Of a stretch of DNA of 64,000 nt, positions 55,536-64,000 are shown one piece after another. Position numbers and translations under genes: made by a program. The first letter of the stretch is position 1. Each line of letters starts with the position of its first letter. The stretch comes from Acridotheres tristis (taxonomy: Eukaryota > Chordata > Aves > Passeriformes > Sturnidae). The stretch spans positions 1,116,001-1,180,000 of the forward strand of contig CM072890.1 of NCBI GenBank assembly GCA_037013685.1, read 5' to 3'. The notes beneath the pieces are model-generated. The model searched no databases, was not told the DNA's origin, and saw only the letters and a list, made by a program, of their open reading frames with translations.

Positions 55536-57640
55536 TTTTTTTTTCCTTGACTATTAGAGATGTTACTGTACTTCAGAATAGGAAACTGTTTAGGGAAGGC
55601 TTGTCAAAAATTCCCTCCATAGAGCAAGGTCTAGAGTCCTCTCAATTTCCTGCCCAGAATGCCTGGAGTTTGTTGAACAGCTAATATTTCAATTTCTATT
55701 TAAATAAACAGCAGCAGAACTGACTTGATAAGTGTGCCACTAAATAGATCATGTTACCACTTAACTTGGAGCTAATGCTTGACAGTCTGTTTTGCTCCAT
55801 TTTGGTGGCAATAGTCATGTAATTCCAGGCAGTTCTAGGAAAGAAACAAACAGTAGTATTATATTGTATTACAGCAGTAATTATATTTGGTTATCAGCAA
55901 GTGAAAAGTTGAAAAAATATCTAGTGTGTGAATGGACATTAAGCAATTTTTTAATTATCTAGAGGAAACAAAGGCTAATTCTGTTCTAAACCTAAAAGTT
56001 GTTTTAAAATCCGTGGTTGTACAGAGCCCATATAACAAGCCCTGGGAAATCTGACCTTCTGATAGGTCAGTCTAGCAGAAGCTTTTTTGTTATGGAATGA
56101 AAGAGAATTGCCAAGTCATTAAAGGTATAGGATGTACACACATAGACAGTAAGACAGTATCCCTGGCAGCTTCAGATAGCTCTAGATTTCCCTGGCTTTT
56201 GTTGGACTCCAGAGCACTTAAAACACTTCTGAGAAGTTGTCTTTGTCTCTTGCATGTTTAAAATGTATAAATACAATCAGGGGAGTATCAGTAGAAAGTG
56301 ATAAAGTTTCTCCTCTCGGCCATTCAGTTTTGCTTTGGTAAATAGATAATGAATCAGGATGTTAAACCTGTACTGTATTTTCAGGGGTCACTTGGGCTTT
56401 GAGTGTAAACAGAATCAAATTTCTTGAGCCTGATTCCGTAGCTGCAAGGTGTTTGAATGTCTGTTGTGCATGGGCTGGGCTTGTGTGCTTGGACTGTTCA
56501 GAAGGTGGCTTTTGGAAGACAAACAAACCTCAGGAGTTACAATTAAAATACCAATGGGGAGGTATTTTTATCTAAATTAATGATAATAAGGGTCCTTTTT
56601 CCCTTTTAGTCTTTTTTTTTTTAATGGCACAATGGTCATTTAGATGCAACAGAAGTCTTAAATGTCTTAGTTTCTCATTCTTTTTGAGCATCTTACCTGC
56701 ATTCACAAAGTCAGGACTCACTTCTTTTCTCACAGTTCTGTTTCGGAGCTGTTTGCCAGAAATAAAAAGTCAATGGAGAATGGTCTGTTTTTGGAGATGC
56801 CAGCAGTGCTGGAGATACTATAGGCAGGTCCTGGGAGGAAGCTCTGAAATCCTGTGTACAGCATCCCTCATTACTGAGGCTGAACAGAATCTTTCTCTGT
56901 GTCCTGCTATGGGTGATTCAGGTCTTAGACTCTGAATGTCTGCTGGGTAAACCTGAATAGTTCAGCCCTGATGGGATCACGATAGGTCAAAAGTTGCTAT
57001 CTGATAATATATTATTTTTGTAACTGAACAGAACTTTGCCTCTTGCAGCTGATTTAAAAGTCCAAAGAGCTGGGAAAGCACTGCTCAGAATATGTTCGAC
57101 AAGAAGGCACCACTATCACCTTTGGGCCAGCAAGGCTTGCCATGCACTCTGTAAGAACAAAAAGCAGAGACAGTAAAAACCTGGCTTATGTCACTCTGTT
57201 GGGAGAGAAAAAACTGTTTCAATCTCCCTTGGCATCCAGTTCCAGGTTACTTCTCATTTGCTGGCTTTGGTGAGAGAAACCTGAGGGTTTCTGATGACAG
57301 GCATTTTCCTCCAGGTTTAGAAGGAGGTTAATGCTTTCATAAGAGTAAGACTCAAAGGAAAGTAAATATGGACCTCGGAGGAGCTTTACTTTTGATTCTG
57401 TCTGCCTCTTCCATGCAGTTTTCTTTCAGTCTCTCTTTTTCTCTGAACAGCCTAAATAACCTGTGTCATGATGATTAAGCTCTCCTGCATGTTAGAATGT
57501 ATGCAAGAGAGAAGATGCACAATTGCAATCTGTCTTTTACATTTGTCTAGAGGTGATAAGGGGCATTGGAGCTTCCAAATAGACAAGATACTAGTACCCT
57601 GTGTTTAATTATTCCTCCACTCTTGAGAGAGAAATACCGT
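54700..57640. other. AT-rich DNA with CTT/poly-T tract
   Basis: A CTT microsatellite running into a 20-base T run lies at 55504-55544. No coding exon or interspersed repeat recognised otherwise. Confidence 0.45.
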
Positions 57641-57644
57641 AGGC

Positions 57645-57785
57645 AAGTGTGTTTATTCTCACTTTTCCAGTTGGGAAACTGAAGCAGGAAGGTTTCAAGA
57701 TGGTTTGGGTCCTAGCCAGAATTTGAACTTGGAAGATATGGCTCATTTCCAGGCCTATGCTTAAATGGCAGACCATCTCTCCTTC
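57645..57785 (-). mobile_element. MIR-type (CORE) SINE relic, antisense
   Basis: The plus strand shows CACTTTTCCAGTTGGGAAACTGAAGCAGGAAGGTTTCAAG, then GTCCTAGCCAGAATTTGAACTTGGAAG, then GGCAGACCATCTCTCC. This is the antisense MIR order: 'cagatggggaaactgaggca', 'agccggatttgaacc', terminal 'accat-ctctcc'. It is diverged but colinear. Confidence 0.65.
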
Positions 57786-57789
57786 TTAT

Positions 57790-60700
57790 GCAATATTTTT
57801 TAATAAAGATAAGACTTTATGTACCCTCACATATGTGGTTAGAAATGGCTCTTTAATGTACTTGGAGCTGCCTTTTCTCCATGGCTTTTGATGGACCACA
57901 AGTGTGCTCGATCCACGCTCTAGGGAGGATGCAGTGTTCATGACAAATCTGCCATTTATTCCTGTTTCCTTCCTGCCTGGAGGGATCTGTTCCCTCATGC
58001 AGTGGACCATTCAGCTTCAGGGCCTCAGTAGCTCTGTGAGAGTGAATTCAAGATTGCAGCAGGCTCTGCCAAGCCGTGGAGTTCACTCATCTTGCTCTTC
58101 GCTCAGTAGCCACGAGCTCCCACCCTGGGAATGACTGAACATCTGCATCTCTCCTGGCCGTGGCTGTGCAAACACAAACCCACTCCTTCAGAGCATGGCA
58201 AAGAACCAGGCTAAGTTAAACCTCCACCAACTTTCTCCCAATTAATCTTGTCCTGGCGCTCTTTCCCCGCGTGCGTCTCATCCCGTCTTTCTGTTTTACA
58301 GCTCAGCAATATATTCTGTCTTGAAAACAGCATTAAGTGTAGTTACATGCACACACACTGAGAGGAGAATATCCCCCCACAGTGTTTACAGCAACACCTC
58401 TAGGTGACGGCAGGCAGTAAGCTTTCTTTTTATAGAGCTCCAGACTACAGATCATTAGCTTGATATGGTAGCTCAGTGGTGCAAAGTCATTTGAATATTT
58501 ATTACCCTTCTTAAGACTTTCGCTTTTCAAGTGGGAAATAAATGTGATAAGACCCCCTTTCTGTCCTCTTGCCTGACATGCTAAGGCACAAATATGTGAA
58601 ATGGATTTTAATTGTATTTCCTTGAACTTCTGTATTAGGGACCAGCAACTTGGATGCTTTCGAGCAAAAACATGTGTTGAACAACTGCAAAGTTTGTTAG
58701 GTCTTTTTACAAGCTTCCCTCAAAGTTAGATAGGAAGTTCAGCTCCAAAAGCGAGTTGAATTTTCAAAATTTAATATATAAATATTCATGTCTAATATAC
58801 AAAAAGGCAGCTTTATAAACTTATATTTGAATGGTGCACTGTTCCTTAAGTGAAGTACGAATTTAAGGGCCCTTAAAACTGGACTTTGCCAACAGTCATA
58901 GATTTTTGAGAAATTGTAACAAACCAAACATTGTGCAAATGAAGGCTTATGGGGGGAAAAAAGCCAAGCCTATTACAATACGATCAGAAAGACATGAAAG
59001 CCAGCAGCAGGCAACAGAAAGGCAGAGGCAGGCTCCTGAACGTGTTTTAAAGGTAGAATGTTGTCAGTGTGTTTTCATTTAGCTATTTTAAGATGCCTAT
59101 GTTTCACTTGCTACAGTCACAAATTCTAACTGAATAATAGGAATCATTATATGGGTGTAAATGGTATATTGACTACATTTTTCAGGCTCAAACACACCTT
59201 CCTTGTTGGCAGTGGAAGGCAATGAATGAGGCATTTTATTAAAACTGGTGCTTGTGGTTCTAATCAAAGGTCACTGGTTAGCTCTCACTTTTCAGTCTCA
59301 GATTTGTCTAGATGTTTGATCAGGGGGCTGCAATGAAATTATTATGACAAAGACTTTGTACTAGGCGGTATCTGTCTGCTGAAACTTGAAAGTCTTTGCC
59401 ACAGTGATGCTGACAGCATGTGAATGCTGAAAGAATGTGCAAGAAATGTTATGTCTTAAAGAAACCTTTACCAAGTATCATCTTCCCTTTGTGTTACGTT
59501 TGAAATCATTTCAGTTGCTATTAAGGTACGAATGAAAAGGTGTTTCATTGATTAAAGGTGGCGTGTTTTTTTTTTTTTTTAAGTGTACTGTGTGCTTTAA
59601 GACAGTCTTCCCATTACTTTGTTCAGTCCCTGCTGCACACAGCAAGTTCATTAACATGCAGATATGCAGTGATTGAAGTCGGTTTGCCTTTTACATTGGA
59701 GTTGTCTTGATATAATGAGTTTCTCTTTAATGTTCAAAAAACTGTTGTTACTTTCTAAAAGGGGTTTGTTTGTGAATTTCATTAAATTTAATTCTGTCTT
59801 CAAACAATTTCAGTATTGTTCATTTTACCACAATTAACACGCTTGCTGATATTAAAAACTATTTTTTTTTTTTTTTTTTAAAGAGATGCATTTTAACTTT
59901 CAGGCTATGTGTGGTGTGGGGTTGTCATTGATGTTGAATGAGACACCTCCTGTTTAACTCACAGGTTCAATATTTTAATTGGTGCCCACGTGCAAAAGTA
60001 GTAGAGAAAAGTAGGTTAGGGTTACTCCAACTGCTTTTTCTCTGGGACTGGGACAGACAGAATTCAGTCAAGAAGAATGAAAAAACACTCAGTGTGTTCT
60101 CTGATAGAATAGACTGGACAAATGGAGGAGAAACTTGTCTGTCAGATAATCTGTGCTTGGTAAAGAAAGCAGAATACAGGACGTGAACTCAAAAAGGATT
60201 CTTAGAATTTTCTGCTCAGTATTTCTTATCTGAAATTATTGGTTGACCCGGGAATCTTGGGGTAGAATCTTCCTTGCTGGGAGGTCAGCAGACAGCAAAC
60301 ATCCAGATGTTGGGTCTGAGTCCTCAGGGTTGTTTCACAGCTCCTTCCATGCCAGGGACTCCTGGAAACTGCCTGCAAAAGAAAAGAAAAGAAAAGGAGG
60401 AAAAGCATTTAGGAAGTGATTGGCTTGGTCTGGAAGAATAAATGAAGGTGATATCAGGCTGAAGGTGGGATGGGAAGAAAAATTATGCTGGAAATCCTTT
60501 TGCCTTTCAACAAATTCAAGTTCTACGCTGTAAGATGCACTGCCCTGGAAGTCTCTCATGGATTAGAAATCTGGTGATATTATGTATTTTAAGGAAAAAT
60601 TATGGTAGGGAACAGAAGCAAAATCTTTAGCTTGAACAAACAGCAGGGAAATAGGGAGTAAGTTTGCATCTTGCCATATTAACCTTTTTTAAAAATAAAC

Positions 60701-63438
60701 TGCAGAGTTTCTAAAGATATGATTCTGAAATAATTTTGTGTGACTTGCATCCCCTTACAAAGGTGGTGGCACTGATAATTGGCCTTGATATGGAGGTAAT
60801 ATTACCATCTTAACTTTAATTTTCATGTCTGCATGAGATGGATTATTTACAGCTATGCCAGGTTACTGTGGGGTGGTTTTGTGGTCTTGGGAAGAATGCA
60901 GGGATACAGAAGTGTCAAATGGAAGCTTCAGTGCTCCCTTCAGGGCTACTAGCTCTGAAATTTCAGATTCATTTCTGAACAGAGCTGGCAGAAAGTCTGA
61001 TACAGATTAGAAATGATGGCATTTTATATGCCCACAAAACTAAAAGTAGCTTGGATTTCCAAGAAGAAGCCATACTGCTTTGTTACTATTTGGATACTAT
61101 TGCAATATTATTGTTAAAGAAACATATTTTTCCCATTTGTACTGCCATAACAAATGGAAGTTAGTAAAACACTCCACAGCTAATAATACAAATATTTCTG
61201 CATTATTGCAATCCCTATATATTTTTTAAAAATCACTTTTAGTATATTATTAAATGATTCACAGACTTCTTCGACTTTTACTGCTATCTGCTGGAAAACA
61301 TTCCTTGTGTTGATGGTTTTATTATCAGAATCTGTTTAATCATCATTGAATTAATTTCCTTTACCTAACTTTTTCTCCAGTGATGAATCTTCAGTATTAA
61401 TCAGAACATCCTGTGATGAAAATCTGCATTTTAAAACTTATTGAAACTGCCAAGTCTAACTTATCTCAAAGTGTAATTCCTAGACAGCTCATGTGCTGGA
61501 TTTTCTTCTTGTCTTCTTGTATAAATATTCTATTCATTTAACTTGAGATATCTTTTTTTTTCTTTTCCTGGAGAAACTTTGTTGTCTTCCAAATTAAAAC
61601 GTTCTCTGTGTAGTATGGAGAGTTTCTCTAACTTCAAGCCCTTTTATGCACAGTAGAGAAAGGCCTTCTTCATGTTGCTTTTATGATTCTGGGAAGGTTG
61701 GCTGGAAAGCCTTAGCTCCTCATTTGGGTATTTGCACAAGATATCTGACATGGTGTGAATATTCCCTGAGAAGAATTATCATTTTATCTGATTTATCAGT
61801 TTCTTGGTAATGATAGAGTGTGAGAGTAACTTTATTCTGCTACCAATTCAGTTGATGCTAGTGAAAATTTCCAGACAAATAAGAGTAGCAGACTGGGCAT
61901 CTTAGTTGTGGAAATTTAATTTCAGTGAAGACATCTGTTGAAAATGAAGGATTCAATCCTAATGAATGTCCTGCTTATAGTTACAGTCTCTTAGGCACAT
62001 GATGGAGTCCCATTAAAGTCACTTAAGACTTTTTTTTGGGACTTCAATTGTAATGTAGCTCCAGTTGTAAAATCAGATTTTTAATTGATCTGACCCCCAC
62101 CCATTTTTGGTTTCTGGTTTGCAGTCTTTATTTTCTTCCCTCTCCCTGTTTTTCTTTGTTTTTTCTCTATTTCCATCCCTTGAAAGCAGTTGTTAATACA
62201 TTGCTCAGATCAGTTTTGTTTTGCCTTTCTAGATTATCAACTTACTGTTTAAGTATTATTTATTTTTAAGTAATAAAAATGTTTAAATACTTGCATATGA
62301 AAATTTTGTAGAAATAAACTAGAAACTCCAAGTAGACTGGTAGCAGCAAAGATATACAGTGCCTGCCTGAAATGACTTTAGAGTTTGTTAAAATCAAATG
62401 ACATTCAGTACGGATACTATGAAGAGAAAAATCAAAATAGACACCTAATTATAATTACTTTTTTTCCTGTCATTATATCCGTACGTGCAGAACAACTGAT
62501 TTGAAATCACAACAGCTCAATTCGGTAGGTACAAAGGTTTTTCCTTCCTTTTTTTCATCATCCACAGGATGTAATATAATTTCTCATACTGACCAAAGTC
62601 TGAAATTTCCTCAAGTCGATGGAAATGCTAACTGAATTAGTGAAATTAATTAATAGCACATGACTGCTATCAAGGTTGTAGACGCTACAAGTTAATCAAA
62701 CAAGTAAAATTAAAAGGTTAAGCTGCTGATTTGTTCTCATAGATGGCTTTTCCAGCTGGACAAAGTTGTTCTGTTAGCAGATACTTTCACTGCTTTTGAA
62801 GAAATGTAGTGGAGACCTAAGAACAACACTTAAGTGAGAAGGAGGAGGATACATTTGTTAGAAGGGCTTTGCAATTTCGGAGTGTGGAATGCATTGGCTT
62901 TCTTCCAGACTTTCATAACCTTTTGGAAATTTTAGTCTAAACTGCCAGTTCTCTTTGTTAGGTGAAAAATAATGTTTATTTCTGAAACTAACCATTCATG
63001 CCTGCAGCTTTCAACGTGATGTGGGCAAATAGGAGCAACACAGAAACATTTCAGTCTGTATCTTATATGCTACAGAAGGACTGAATGCAACAGGTGCCTG
63101 TCATCTGTTTTCATATATTTTTGGAGGGAGCTTGCCTTTCTCCCTGCAAAGGGGGATAAATACATCAGAAATATCTGCATGGGTGCATGCACATTTGTCT
63201 GATCCTGAAGGAAGGAAGTGCTAGGTTTGCTGTTAGACAATAGCTTGATTCAAAGCTAAGCCAAAAAAAGCCAATTAGTGTCAGATCATGAACTGCTAAA
63301 TACAGGGATGTGTAAACTCCAGTTTGAAATTAAGGGTGGTTGGAATGGTGGCAGAAATGACATTGCCATGATCAGGGAAGGTCTCAGAGGGGGAAAAACA
63401 GTCATATGCTTCAAATTCTGGTTAGGGAAGCCTTTCTG
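57790..63438. other. Gene-free AT-rich DNA, likely intronic
   Basis: Poly-T runs at 59566-59580 and 59861-59879 and a GAAAA run at 60378-60396. No coding exon, CpG island or firm repeat recognised. Confidence 0.45.
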
Positions 63439-63495
63439 AAATCATAGAATCAGTAAGGTTGGAAAAGGACCTGCAAGATCAAGTGCAACCTTTGA
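63439..63495 (-). mobile_element. CR1 3' end, antisense, short
   Basis: ATCATAGAATCAGTAAGGTTGGAAAAGGACCTGCAAGATCAAGTGCAACC (read here in pieces) is the antisense CR1 3' terminus with its TCATAGAATCA end. Similarity fades to the right, though the fragment may continue in decayed form to about 63660. Open frames here have no meaning for the host. Confidence 0.7.
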
Positions 63496-63660
63496 CCAAA
63501 TATATGATCCTGTGGACACTGGGATAATGGTTTCAGTAGGATTGTCTAAAGTCAGAGTTCTGATTAACTGCAACACTTTAGGTGTGATACACGTCTGAAA
63601 GTTGACATCAGAGATGTTTGCCAAGAGCCTCCAAAATCTGGCCACCTTTGAGCCAGTGGC

Positions 63661-64000
63661 TACAATATGAATTCAGGATTAGGAATCTTGCATTAGGTGC
63701 TCCTGTTTCAGCTGCTTTAACAGTTCCATTCTAGAAATGGCTCCCATGGGTGTCAGCCTTGCCATAGCAGAATCTTGAAATTGCAATGCACTTGTAACAA
63801 AGCTGGTCACTCATGGATTCCCAGAGGGATGCTCCATGTCCACATGGGACCATCACTGATTATAAACTGGTCTCCAGTTTATCTATAACACATATAATGC
63901 TTTGGTATGAGCCCTGATTAAGCTAACTGTTCAGTTTAGTGTGCCAGTACCATGAAAGATGTAGGAATAGCTGAATTGTAAATATTGTAAATCTCTCAGA
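63661..64000. other. Window end, nothing recognised
   Basis: AT-rich unique sequence without recognisable features. Confidence 0.4.

Overview
The window is nuclear DNA from a bird. The evidence is CR1-family LINE fragments, sparse old MIR/CORE-type SINE relics, short GC-rich CpG islands set in AT-rich non-coding DNA, and no bacterial-style gene packing. None of the long open frames looks like a real continuous gene. Most are low-complexity (CpG islands, minisatellites, poly-T) or chance frames. The species is not determined.

The one protein-coding gene I can name is at the extreme left, on the minus strand. Exon 1 (coding part 240-299) and the start of exon 2 (1-50) encode the N-terminus of the small acidic protein SMAP, the C11orf58 orthologue, with a 189-base intron between them. 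Its CpG-island promoter (about 1-720) carries a ZNF143/THAP11-type motif, and a CR1 fragment lies just outside it. In human, as I remember the map, C11orf58 is head-to-head with the 5' end of SOX6. In this orientation SOX6 would start to the right and run on the plus strand.

The rest fits that reading. From 1 to 29.7 kb is intergenic or far-5' DNA with CR1 and MIR relics and a few well-formed but unproven non-coding exon candidates. From 29.8 to 41 kb there is a cluster of CpG islands: 29.8-31.1, 35.3-35.7, 36.9-37.2, 37.9-38.4 and 39.6-40.7. These contain several splice donors and acceptors, a TATA-like box and a divergent donor pair. I interpret the cluster as the alternative promoters and 5'-UTR exons of SOX6. 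No SOX6 coding exon was recognised, so that identity rests on synteny only. From 41 to 64 kb there is no recognisable coding sequence, and it would be the first part of a long SOX6 intron.

The most striking sequence structures are: a 26-copy, 22-23 bp GC-rich minisatellite inside the last CpG island (39894-40475); a five-copy 62-66 bp minisatellite (51321-51638); a 38-copy TTTC microsatellite (54500-54651); and a dense block of GT, GGGA and CT simple repeats (35.3-35.8 kb). I see no new enzymatic or defence-type system. What is worth checking is the promoter architecture, the candidate exons and the repeats in regulatory DNA.
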